A stretch of DNA of 64,000 nt. Origin: Haloarchaeobius sp. HME9146 (GTDB lineage Archaea > Halobacteriota > Halobacteria > Halobacteriales > Natrialbaceae). Shown in pieces: positions 9,454 through 17,932 of this stretch. Position 1 is the first letter of the stretch; each line of letters begins with the position of its first letter. The notes under the pieces are model-generated. The model made no database searches. It had not been told where the DNA came from and saw only the letters and a list, made by a program, of their open reading frames with translations. Both the position numbers and the translations under genes were made by a program. The stretch covers positions 434,001-498,000 of the forward strand of contig NZ_JAODVR010000002.1 in assembly GCF_025399835.1 (NCBI RefSeq). Reading direction: 5' to 3'.

Positions 9454-9946
9454 ACCACACGCTAACTACCTGCACGTTCAAATATGTATACCAGAAAACA
9501 TCCCGTGCGGTGTCACGCGATGACATCGAGTGTCAGGCGGTGAGTTAAATCTACATCGTGATGAATAGACCGTAGAGGCCGACAGTGTCTGCCCCGTTGG
9601 GGGGAATGGGGGACAGTCTGGTCGGCGGCGGTGTAACCGTCTTTGGAGCCGGCAGGCGTACCCTGTCTGGCGACAGGGGTCGGCCTCGACATCGACCGAG
9701 TCCGGGGGCGCGTGCATTGGAAAGGTATGCACCCACGGACCCTTCTCAGAGACGCTCCAGTATTCCACAGGCTCGAGTGTTCCGCAGCAGTGTATCCCGA
9801 GCGTCGCCCACGGTACCAGCGAAACGACGCCATTGATGGGATAGGTACCGGGAAACCGGCCAGGTCTCACCAGCCCGGCGCCCTTCCGTATCGCGACATG
9901 TGGTTTACAACTCGTGCATGTTGCCTATCTGAACGCACACGAATCG
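9454..9946. other. 490-bp gene-free interval
   Basis: No reading frame here shows haloarchaeal codon bias or a recognisable protein. Open frames exist on both strands but are Arg/Pro-rich shadows. The stretch has a somewhat lower GC content than its flanks. It lies between two minus-strand genes, one of them recombinase-like, and could be decayed sequence. The 120 bp next to 9453 would hold the promoter of the giant regulator (AT-rich aacatatttg-like sequence on the minus strand). Confidence 0.5.
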
Positions 9947-11200
9947 TCACTCATCATCCTCGAACACTTCAGACAGCCGCTCTCGCATGTGTTCACGGCG
10001 AAGCGAGCGGACACGCGCATCCGAGAGGTAGTTCTGGAGCACGACCTCGGCGCTCGAGCTGCCTTGCTCGGCCGCGATATCGTCCAGTCCCTCGACCACG
10101 ACCTCCAGCGACGAGGAGTAGGCGTCATACCAGAAGCGTCGCCCCATCTGTGGCACCGGATTCTCCCCATCGACGGCGTCGATACCGGCTTCGTCGGCGA
10201 GATCGGTGAACCAGTTCCAGACGGTCCAGCGGCTGACGTGGTCCCGGCCGGCAGTGGGTGACGGGAACAGGTAGCCACGCCAGTCTTCACGGTCAGCGAA
10301 CCGCGCGAACCGACGTTTCACCGGGTCGAGACCGTACAGGAGCGACACCTGCCCAGGACCGTTCTTTCGCTCCTCGAAGCGGAGACGGGGCACGTCCTCG
10401 TCGAACACGAAGTTCGACCGGTGGAGCCTGGCGACCTCGCCCGACCGCAACCCCCACGCACAGAGCGCGAGCACGAGCAGTTCGTCCCGCTCACTGCTGG
10501 CGGTTTCGTACAGTCTCCGCACCTGTCCGTCGTCGAGATGGGGCGGGTCGGCGTCGGGCTCGCGCCAGTCGTACTCCTCGTCGAGCCCGGCTGCAGGGTT
10601 CGTGCGTGCTCGTTTCCGGCGCACGAGGTGGGCGTACCAGTTCTCGACGACCCCGTGGATACGCCGTTTCGTCCGCCCCGAGTCCAGTTCCTCGTGCAGA
10701 CGGTCGAAGGCTGCCCAGCACTCGTCGATAGCCTCGTGAACCGGCATCTCGGCGTCTCTGGCGACCGGAGACAGGAGGGCCGCGTGGCCGTTGGCGTCCC
10801 GGTACGCCCGGACGTACCGGTCGAGCCGGTAGCGGAGCGTGTCGAGCGAGGACTCCGCGAGCCCCTTTCGGGTCCGTCGCGAGTCCAGAAACCCGGCCAG
10901 GGCGTCGACAGTCCGGTCGTCGTCGGTCGACCAGTCGTATCCCGCGTCGGGCGATTCGCAGCCGAGGTCGGCTGCCCAGAAGTCCCCGAAAGTCCGGTCG
11001 TGGTACGTCCGAAGGGCATAGAGGAGCGTCCCGAATCCGTGCTCGCGGAGCCAATCGTGCGTCGGTTTCTCGGTCTCGGGGTCGAGGCCGTCGGCCCGGA
11101 GTTCGGGCGCGACGACGTCCCAGTAGCGTTGGACGGTCTCGTCGATTTCGAGCGTAGTCCAGGAGACCGACTCCACGTCTCCCGCCGTCGACTCGGTCAC
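9947..11200 (-). CDS. Orphan tyrosine-recombinase-like (phage integrase fold) protein
   Basis: 417 residues from a GTG at 11200. A longer frame to 11353 adds 51 Arg-rich residues that look like upstream noise. The N-terminal half is a SAM-like core-binding region. The C-terminal half has the recombinase box I (ALCAWGLRSGEVARL, catalytic Arg), a beta-hairpin Lys (EERKNG) and a final Tyr in VVLQNYLSDA. The HxxR box reads QMGRR and the second His position is Ser, so the catalytic set is R-K-Q-R-S-Y instead of R-K-H-R-H-Y. No phage genes, tRNA or att-like repeats are visible nearby. It may be an inactive DNA-binding derivative. Confidence 0.75.
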   Translation of the reverse strand: MTESTAGDVESVSWTTLEIDETVQRYWDVVAPELRADGLDPETEKPTHDWLREHGFGTLLYALRTYHDRTFGDFWAADLGCESPDAGYDWSTDDDRTVDALAGFLDSRRTRKGLAESSLDTLRYRLDRYVRAYRDANGHAALLSPVARDAEMPVHEAIDECWAAFDRLHEELDSGRTKRRIHGVVENWYAHLVRRKRARTNPAAGLDEEYDWREPDADPPHLDDGQVRRLYETASSERDELLVLALCAWGLRSGEVARLHRSNFVFDEDVPRLRFEERKNGPGQVSLLYGLDPVKRRFARFADREDWRGYLFPSPTAGRDHVSRWTVWNWFTDLADEAGIDAVDGENPVPQMGRRFWYDAYSSSLEVVVEGLDDIAAEQGSSSAEVVLQNYLSDARVRSLRREHMRERLSEVFEDDE

Positions 11201-11456
11201 AGGAGACCACCAGAGTGCCTGTCTCGACGGGTCGCGGCCCCTGCATCGAGGTTTCGACTCATCTGTCGGGCGTTCGTCGGCGGTCCGTGTAAATTCACGG
11301 GAGCGGGCGCGATTCGGAAGGAGAGTATGCAGACGAGTGTGCAAGCGTTTCACCGGCGAATCCGGACGTGGAGAGCCGATAAATCATACTCCGCTATACA
11401 GAGATTTCTGTATCCCCGCAGCAGCACAGTGCCGGAGGTTCGCACCGCGAGACAAT

Positions 11457-11463
11457 CCTTATA
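11457..11463 (+). promoter_or_regulatory. TATA element of the CBS-domain gene
   Basis: The sequence ccttata is centred about 28 bp upstream of the ATG at 11488, as expected for a leaderless transcript. Confidence 0.5.
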
Positions 11464-11487
11464 CGTCGGCGACCTGTACTGCTTCAG

Positions 11488-11892
11488 ATGAGCGACGTAT
11501 TTGTGGGTAGTTTGATGTCTTCACCCGTACACACTGTCGATGCCGAGACCTCCATCCGGGAGGCCGGACAGCTCCTGCTCGACAACGGAATCGGCTCGGC
11601 CATCGTCGTCGACGACGACGGCAAACTGGAGGGAATCCTCACGTCGACCGACTTCGTCCGTGTCGTCGCACACGGCGACGAGGAGTCGGCCCAGACCGTC
11701 GGCAGTTCGATGACCACGGACGTCATCACGACCACGGTGAACGAGTCCATCCGAACCGCGGCAGACGTGATGCTCGAACACGGCTTCCACCACCTGCCCG
11801 TGGTAGACGACGAGAACGCGGTCATCGGCGTGGTCACGACCACCGACCTGACCGCGTACCTGTCGACGACCGAGGGGCCTGACTCGCTGTAA
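11488..11892 (+). CDS. Tandem CBS-domain protein
   Basis: 134 residues forming one Bateman module: CBS1 about 7-60 (MSSPVHTVDAETSIREAGQLLLDNGIGSAIVVDDDGKLEGILTSTD) and CBS2 about 72-125 (MTTDVITTTVNESIRTAADVMLEHGFHHLPVVDDENAVIGVVTTTDL). Such stand-alone proteins bind adenosine nucleotides and regulate partners. No catalytic or DNA-binding domain is attached, and neighbours do not identify the partner. Confidence 0.92.
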   Translation: MSDVFVGSLMSSPVHTVDAETSIREAGQLLLDNGIGSAIVVDDDGKLEGILTSTDFVRVVAHGDEESAQTVGSSMTTDVITTTVNESIRTAADVMLEHGFHHLPVVDDENAVIGVVTTTDLTAYLSTTEGPDSL

Positions 11893-12000
11893 CCGCCCCA
11901 GGAATCCCATCGAAGGTGCCACAGGAGACCGTCCCGAGACTCCCGGTGACTCTTCACCGGACCAGTAGCCTTAATCGACCGGTGCTGTACTATCGACCCA

Positions 12001-13389
12001 ATGACAGACCGCTGGCTCTACTCGTGGGCGCTCGGCTCGGTCGCCTTCGGGGGCGCGTCTCTCCTGATACCGCTTTACATCGTCCAGCTGGGTGCATCAC
12101 CAGTCGAACTGGGCGTGCTCGCGGCGACCGCCGCCGTCATCGGTGCACCAGGAGCGATCCTGTTCGGGAAGCTGGCGAACCGCGTCGGGCATCGCAGGCC
12201 GCTGGTGCTGTCGACGCTTTCCATCGTTGCACTCGCACTCGCGGTGGTTCCCCTCGTGACGAGTATCGCGGCAGTCATCGTCGCCAACGCGGCGCTCTGG
12301 CTGTTCGTCGCGTCCATCGCGCCGGTCGTGACCATGCTCGTGGTGGACGACTCGCCAGAATCGGCGTGGAGTGAACGCATCGGCCAGCTGAACAAGTACC
12401 AGGGCTACGGCTGGGCCGGTGGGCTCGTTCTCGGGACGGTCTGGCCCTTCGTCGGCGCGCAACTGGTCGGTGCAACCGCAGTCACGCGCGTCCTGTTCTG
12501 GCTCCTCGCCGCGTGTGCCGCCGCGAGTGTCCTCGGGGCGGCACGGTCGCTGCCCCGGCCGACCGAGGAAGACCACGTCACGAGCGACCGTGAGGTCCGG
12601 AAGGTCGCACGACTCTTGTCGAGTTCGCGCCGCGGCATCAAGGGTGCGACCTTCGCGTTCTCGCCGAACCGGCTGTACTGGACGATGCAGTCGTTCCATC
12701 CGCAGCGACTCCGCGGTCGGCTGAACCCGGCGCTGGTGACCTACCTCGCGGCTGCCGTCTTCTTCTTCACCGGCTCGGCCGCGTTCTGGGCGCCGCTCCC
12801 GCTCTTCTTCACGGAGTTGAACTTCGACTCCGGACAGGTGTTCGCACTGTATCTCGCGTCGAGTCTCGGATCGGCCGTCCTCTACGAGCGCGCTGGACAG
12901 TTCGCTGGGAAACTCGACATCCGACTGCTCCAGTCTGGGGCACTCGCGGCCCGCGGACTGCTCTTTCCGGCCGTCGCCCTCATCACCGGCATCGGCGGCG
13001 TCACGTACGGTCTCGGTGTTTCGGGGGTCGGCCTCGCCGCCATCGGTGCGACGTGGGCCTTCATCGCCGTCGTCGGGACGGCCATCGTCACCCGGCTCGC
13101 ACCGCCGGCGATACGCGGCGAGATTCTGGGTGTGCACACCGCCCTCGGGGCAGTCTCAGGCGGTATCGGGGGTGTTCTCGGTGGCTGGGCGGCGACCGTG
13201 GGCTACCTGTTCGCCTTCGGCGTCGCGGGTGGGTTGGTGCTGCTGGGAGCCGGGCTGGTTGTGTCGCTGCGGGCGCTCTCGGGCGGAGAGGACGCAACGA
13301 GAACGCCCGACAACGCTGCCGGCGACCGCCCGGATGCCGTCGCCGTTCCGGCGAGTGAGAGAGAACACAGGTCGGTCGATGCGGAGTGA
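12001..13389 (+). CDS. Major facilitator superfamily transporter
   Basis: 462 residues with about twelve hydrophobic segments. The first loop between TM2 and TM3 carries GKLANRVGHRRPLVL, the MFS signature between helices 2 and 3. A hydrophilic central loop (about 190-240) joins the two six-helix halves. The C terminus is an acidic cytoplasmic tail (SGGEDATRTPDNAAGDRPD). A TATA-like cttaat lies about 30 bp upstream. The substrate is not predictable; drug or sugar export are both possible. It has its own promoter and is not clearly in an operon. Confidence 0.88.
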   Translation: MTDRWLYSWALGSVAFGGASLLIPLYIVQLGASPVELGVLAATAAVIGAPGAILFGKLANRVGHRRPLVLSTLSIVALALAVVPLVTSIAAVIVANAALWLFVASIAPVVTMLVVDDSPESAWSERIGQLNKYQGYGWAGGLVLGTVWPFVGAQLVGATAVTRVLFWLLAACAAASVLGAARSLPRPTEEDHVTSDREVRKVARLLSSSRRGIKGATFAFSPNRLYWTMQSFHPQRLRGRLNPALVTYLAAAVFFFTGSAAFWAPLPLFFTELNFDSGQVFALYLASSLGSAVLYERAGQFAGKLDIRLLQSGALAARGLLFPAVALITGIGGVTYGLGVSGVGLAAIGATWAFIAVVGTAIVTRLAPPAIRGEILGVHTALGAVSGGIGGVLGGWAATVGYLFAFGVAGGLVLLGAGLVVSLRALSGGEDATRTPDNAAGDRPDAVAVPASEREHRSVDAE

Positions 13390-13641
13390 GGGACCCAGGG
13401 CCCCAGACCTGTCAATTTCCCAGACATTTGAAACTCGCTGACGGCTGCTACCCGGTCGTGACCGATTCGTGCCCTGTCTGCAACACGGACGTGGCGTGCT
13501 GTGATACGGACCGTCTCTCGTCCGGTCAGCGGGAATCCGACGGCTTGACCCAGCACTCCTCGAACCCGAGGGCGCTCCGAGAACCGTCGTCACCCGTCCC
13601 CGCGAAGGATTTAACTCCGGGCGAGGTGATTGTTTCCCATC

Positions 13642-14349
13642 ATGACTCACACTGGTGGTCTGACTATCCTCGTCCCGTTCGACGTCTCGGGAGAAGGTCT
13701 CCCCGCTCTGGATGTCCTCGACCACCTCGGTACCGTCGAGGTCGTACTCCTCGGGTACTTTCCGGTTCCGGACCAGGCAGAGCCGGCACTGCTCAGGGAC
13801 CAGCACGGCACTGCGGCTGCGGACCGGTTAGCCGCAGTAGCCGGGGAGTATGACACGCTCGACGAAGTGCTCGTTTTCACGCACGGCCGCGATGCCACCA
13901 TCGACCGAATCGCCGACGAGTACGACTGCAACGCGGTATTGACACCCGGGCGTTCGGAGACCGTCGACCGCGTCCTCGTCCCCCTTCGCGGGGACGTGAA
14001 CCTCGACCGGATTCTCAGGGTCGTCGCCGACCTGTTGCTGGCGGGGGACGAGACTGCCACGTTGTTCCACTCCGTCTCGGAGGACGCCGACCCGAGCCAG
14101 GGGGAACTCCTTCTGCTGGGTGCCGTCGACCGCCTGGTCGAGTACGGGGTCGACCGCGACCGCGTTGACTGGCGGCTTGCAGAGGACGGTGACCCGCAGA
14201 CGGAGATCGTCGACCTGAGTCGGGAGTACGACCTCGTCGTCCTCGGCGAGACCGAGCCATCGCTCCGGGAGCGGATCATCGGAGACGTGCTCTCGGGAAT
14301 CGTCGACGCCATCGAAGCCCCAGCACTCATCGTGAGGGACGTCGAGTGA
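13642..14349 (+). CDS. Universal stress-like (UspA fold) protein
   Basis: 235 residues from the ATG at 13642; a start at 13630 would add MFPI. The fold looks like two degenerate Usp halves. The C-terminal part (YDLVVLGETEPSLRERIIGDVLSGIVDAIEAPALIVRD) keeps the Usp strand-helix-strand ending but lacks a clear G-2x-G-9x-G(S/T) nucleotide motif. A TATA-like atttaac lies about 30 bp upstream. It is followed 31 bp later by an APC permease that itself carries Usp domains, so it is probably a regulatory partner of that transporter. Confidence 0.75.
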   Translation: MTHTGGLTILVPFDVSGEGLPALDVLDHLGTVEVVLLGYFPVPDQAEPALLRDQHGTAAADRLAAVAGEYDTLDEVLVFTHGRDATIDRIADEYDCNAVLTPGRSETVDRVLVPLRGDVNLDRILRVVADLLLAGDETATLFHSVSEDADPSQGELLLLGAVDRLVEYGVDRDRVDWRLAEDGDPQTEIVDLSREYDLVVLGETEPSLRERIIGDVLSGIVDAIEAPALIVRDVE

Positions 14350-14380
14350 CTCTCCGGACCGGGCACACGGGGGCGGACAG

Positions 14381-16564
14381 ATGAGCGCCGACGGGGGTGA
14401 ACTCGAGCGGACGCTCGGCTTCGTCGAGGCGATGACGCTCGGCGGCGGGACGATGATCGGTGCGGGGATATTCATCCTCCCCGGTATCGCTGCCGAGACC
14501 GCCGGTCCCGCGAGCTCGATATCCTACGCCATCGCCGGATTCGTCGCGTTGCTCGCGGCCCTCTCACTCTCGGAGCTAGCGACCGGGATGCCCATCGCAG
14601 GTGGGAGCTACCACTACGTCAACCGTGCACTCGGCGGGCTCTTCGGGGCTGTCGTCGGCTGGGGGATGTGGACCGGGCTGATGTTCGCGAGCGCGTTCTA
14701 CATGATCGGGTTCGGACAATACCTCGTCGAGCCGATTCCGTTTCTCGACGGACGGGGCTTCATCGTCGGGCTGGGGCTCGTCGGGTTGGTCTTGCTTCTC
14801 GGGGTCAACTACTACGGGACCGAGGAGTCGAGCGCGTTCCAGAACGTCACCATCGGGACCGAGACCGCCATCATCCTCGTCTTCGTCGCCGTCGGCGTCT
14901 TCTTCATCGATACGGGGAACCTCGAGCCGTTCGCCCCCTTCGGGCCCGGTGGTGTCGTCGCCACGACCGGCATCGTGTTCATCTCGTTCCTCGGGTTCGA
15001 GATAATCGCCACTGTCGCGGGCGAGATCAAGAACCCGAGTCGGATCATCCCCCTGTCGATGATCCTCTCGGTAGTGCTGGTGACGATTCTCTACGTCCTC
15101 GTCATGCTCGTCAGCACTGGGGTGATACCCTTCGAGTCGCTCGGCGACTCCCCCATCCCTGTCTCGGACGTGGCCGTCGTCTACCTGGGTCCGGCGGGGG
15201 TGATCGCGATCGTCTTTGCCGCCATCATCGCAGCGATATCGAGTTCTAACTCCTCCATCCTCGCTGCCTCGCGAGTCATCTACGCCATGGGCCGGGACGG
15301 TGTCGTGACCGACTGGTTCAACGTGAGCCACCCCCGGTACTACACGCCCCACCGGGCCATCGCGGCCACTGGTGGCGTGACGGCGTTGCTCATCCTCGTC
15401 GGCCTCGAAGTGGAGACGATCATCGCGCTGCTCGCAGAGGCGGCGAGCTTCAGTTTCCTCGTCGCCTACTCGCTCGTCCACGTCTCGCTCGTCGTCTTCC
15501 GGAAAGCCGACCCGGACGGCTACGACCCCTCGTTCAAGCTGCCTCGACCGCTCTACCCGGTCGTCCCTGTGCTCGGCGTGATACTGTCGCTCCTCGTCGT
15601 CTCGCAGATGGCGACTGTCGTCGTCATCATCGGATCGGGAATCGTTGTCTTCGGAGCCATCTGGTACGTCACCTACACCCGGGGGCGCGTCGTGAGCGAG
15701 GGGCTTTTGCGCGAGGTGCTCCGCGGGGAGCCGGCCGAGCCGTTCCGCGTGGTCGTCCCGGTGGCGAATCCGGCGACACAGCACGGGCTGCTCCGCCTCG
15801 CGGCGGCGAGCGCACGCGCCAACGCGGACCGGGGGACGCCCGAACTCGTCGCGGTCAACGTCACGCCGGTCGCACAGCCCTCGCCGCTCCAGAACGTCGA
15901 GGCGGACCGTGCGGAACACCAACGTGAACTCCTCGAGAACGCCCAGGACATCGCGAGCGCGATGGACGTCACCCTCCGGACCAGGGCGATTGTTGCCCCC
16001 GATGTCGGCGAGGCGATTCTCGAGGTGCTCGAGGACGAGGAAGCCGACGAGGCACTCCTCGGCTGGGACGGGACGCTGGAGCACGACGGGCACGTCTTCG
16101 GCACGGCGGTCGACACGGTTGTCCGGAACGCCCGCTGTGACGTCTCGCTCGTCGACATCAAACACGAGACCATCGGGACACCGGTCGCGCTCGTCGCACC
16201 GGGACCGAACGCACCGGTCGTCGCGCATCAGGCGGTCGAGTTCGCAACCGTCGACGGGACCGTCCCGACCCTGCTGAACGTCCAGTCCCCCGGCGCTGGG
16301 GACGACTCGGATGCCGAAGCGCGGGGTCGAGCGGTCGTGGCCGACGCCGCCGAGGCGGCGGGGCTCGACCCCGGCGAGTACGACGTCCGGGTCGTCGTCG
16401 ACGACGACATCGGACGGGCGGTCGTCGAGGCGGCCAGCGAGTACGACACCGTCTGTGTCGGGCTCTCGAACCGGCCCGAGCAATCGCGGATACCCTTCGG
16501 GACAGTCACGGAACGCGTCGTGAACGATGTCCAGGGCAACATCGCCCTGATACGCGGGTCGTGA
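14381..16564 (+). CDS. APC-family amino acid permease with C-terminal Usp domains
   Basis: 727 residues. The N-terminal 430 residues are an APC/LeuT-fold carrier with about twelve membrane helices; helix 1 has the glycine-rich substrate motif (GGGTMIGAGIFILPG). After helix 12 (about residue 430) come about 290 soluble residues resembling two universal-stress domains (FRVVVPVANPATQHGLLRLAAASARANADRG and a second copy from about 590). Carrier-Usp fusions are known in haloarchaea and are thought to let nucleotide or energy state gate uptake. It lies 31 bp after a UspA-like gene and converges on the AstE-like gene. Confidence 0.9.
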   Translation: MSADGGELERTLGFVEAMTLGGGTMIGAGIFILPGIAAETAGPASSISYAIAGFVALLAALSLSELATGMPIAGGSYHYVNRALGGLFGAVVGWGMWTGLMFASAFYMIGFGQYLVEPIPFLDGRGFIVGLGLVGLVLLLGVNYYGTEESSAFQNVTIGTETAIILVFVAVGVFFIDTGNLEPFAPFGPGGVVATTGIVFISFLGFEIIATVAGEIKNPSRIIPLSMILSVVLVTILYVLVMLVSTGVIPFESLGDSPIPVSDVAVVYLGPAGVIAIVFAAIIAAISSSNSSILAASRVIYAMGRDGVVTDWFNVSHPRYYTPHRAIAATGGVTALLILVGLEVETIIALLAEAASFSFLVAYSLVHVSLVVFRKADPDGYDPSFKLPRPLYPVVPVLGVILSLLVVSQMATVVVIIGSGIVVFGAIWYVTYTRGRVVSEGLLREVLRGEPAEPFRVVVPVANPATQHGLLRLAAASARANADRGTPELVAVNVTPVAQPSPLQNVEADRAEHQRELLENAQDIASAMDVTLRTRAIVAPDVGEAILEVLEDEEADEALLGWDGTLEHDGHVFGTAVDTVVRNARCDVSLVDIKHETIGTPVALVAPGPNAPVVAHQAVEFATVDGTVPTLLNVQSPGAGDDSDAEARGRAVVADAAEAAGLDPGEYDVRVVVDDDIGRAVVEAASEYDTVCVGLSNRPEQSRIPFGTVTERVVNDVQGNIALIRGS

Positions 16565-16573
16565 GCGACTCGA

Positions 16574-17647
16574 CTACTCCGCTTCTTCCTCGTCCGCCAT
16601 CCAGCGCTGGCCGTACGAGCGATACCCGTCGAACTCGCCCTGGGTTATCTCGCGCTCGATCTCCTCGCGCGTCTCGCTGTCGAGTCTGACGAGGTGACAC
16701 ACGGGGTGGCCCGGGAGCGCGACGGGGTTCTCCAGCACGCCGACGATGAGGCCGGTGAACGGTGCCTCGATGACGTGCTCTTCCTCCTTGAAGTGGTCCG
16801 AGACGGTGCAGATGGTGTCGCCCTCGTGGACGAGCGGGTTCGGCCCCCACTTCATCTCGACGAGGCCGCCGGTGTCGGCCCGGAGCCAGCGCTTCTCCTC
16901 CTCGGGCCCCATGACCTTCCGCCACAGCGGCTCCTCGACGGTTCCCTCGGGATAGACCTCGTACTCGGCGAGGACGCTCTCGACGCCGGCCAGCGCCTTG
17001 TCGATGAGTGCGGGCTGGAAGCGGTGTGCCTTCCCCATCTCGACGGTGAGCGTGGGGATGCCGTTCCGGGACGCGACCGCCCGGAGCGAACTCTCGTCGC
17101 CCTCACCGGAGAGGATGACGTTCGTGCCGAACGCCTCCGCGAGGCGCTCGACCTCCGGACGCTCGATGTCGGCGCGGGCGTGATACATCGTGGTGCGGTT
17201 CCGGGTCGAGGTGTGGAAGTCCAGCCCGAGGTCGCACTGGCTCACGAATCGCTTGTAGACCTGGTGGGCGATGCGCTCTGCGGTCGTCGAGCGCTCCCGG
17301 CCGGGGAACGACCGGTTGAGGTCCTGGTCGTAGATGGGGAGATACCGCTGCTGGGCCTGGTAGCCGGGGACGTTCACGACGTGGAGGAGTACCAGTGTGC
17401 CGTGGATGTCGCTCGGGGAGTACCGGTCGGCGACCTCCTGGAGGACCTTCACCCCGTTGAGTTCGTCACCGTGGATAGCCGCGGTCATGAACACGCGCGG
17501 GCCGGGGTGTTTGCCGTTGATGATGGTGACGGGAATCTCGACGGAGTCACCGAGATAGGTTTCGCTCACCTCGTAGCGGAACTGCTTCTTCTCACCGGGG
17601 TCGACTTCGGAATCGTAGCGGAAGGGGCGGACCTGTTCGTTGGACAT
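16574..17647 (-). CDS. Succinylglutamate desuccinylase/aspartoacylase-family zinc hydrolase
   Basis: 357 residues. The M14-like zinc carboxypeptidase fold shows HGDELNG (His and Glu ligands), DLNRSFPG (substrate Arg) and GLDFHT (third ligand His). The C-terminal beta domain (about 270-335) is lipoyl-like (TGGLVEMKWGPNPLVHEGDTI). Family members deacylate N-acyl amino acids. It converges on the amino acid permease, fitting amino acid catabolism, but the exact acyl substrate is unknown. Confidence 0.88.
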   Translation of the reverse strand: MSNEQVRPFRYDSEVDPGEKKQFRYEVSETYLGDSVEIPVTIINGKHPGPRVFMTAAIHGDELNGVKVLQEVADRYSPSDIHGTLVLLHVVNVPGYQAQQRYLPIYDQDLNRSFPGRERSTTAERIAHQVYKRFVSQCDLGLDFHTSTRNRTTMYHARADIERPEVERLAEAFGTNVILSGEGDESSLRAVASRNGIPTLTVEMGKAHRFQPALIDKALAGVESVLAEYEVYPEGTVEEPLWRKVMGPEEEKRWLRADTGGLVEMKWGPNPLVHEGDTICTVSDHFKEEEHVIEAPFTGLIVGVLENPVALPGHPVCHLVRLDSETREEIEREITQGEFDGYRSYGQRWMADEEEAE

Positions 17648-17932
17648 ACCGGTATTTCAGCGGGGCGATAGGAAAACGTTCGTGTTGGGGCCATCCCTTT
17701 TGTGTGTCCTCTCGGTAGCGAGAGGCATGCCCACGAGCGAGTTCGACTCCGGCGGACACGCTGGTGCCCGCGACCCCAGACGGGGGCGGCGAACCCGAGC
17801 GCTTCCAGTATTCGCTCGTGGCCCTTCGAGCCGTCGAGACATCTCGTCGGTCGGTGGCTGTACCCGGGGTGGAAAGGTACTGATTCCGATAACTAAACAC
17901 AGGCGTTGAATGGGCTGTCGGCTACGGGCCGG
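17648..17932. other. Gene-free spacer between two minus-strand genes
   Basis: About 285 bp. Open frames here are short and lack codon bias. The part next to 17647 should hold the promoter of the zinc hydrolase (ggaaaacg region on the plus strand). Nothing else is recognised. Confidence 0.4.

Noticed and set aside
9478..9870. Open frames on both strands in the 9454-9946 gap
   Set aside because: Arg/Pro/Ser-rich translations with no haloarchaeal acidic bias or motif; more likely non-coding or decayed DNA.
17640..17909. 90-codon plus-strand frame between the zinc hydrolase and the kinase
   Set aside because: It begins inside the antisense of the zinc-hydrolase start, is Arg-rich, and lacks GC3 pattern and motif.
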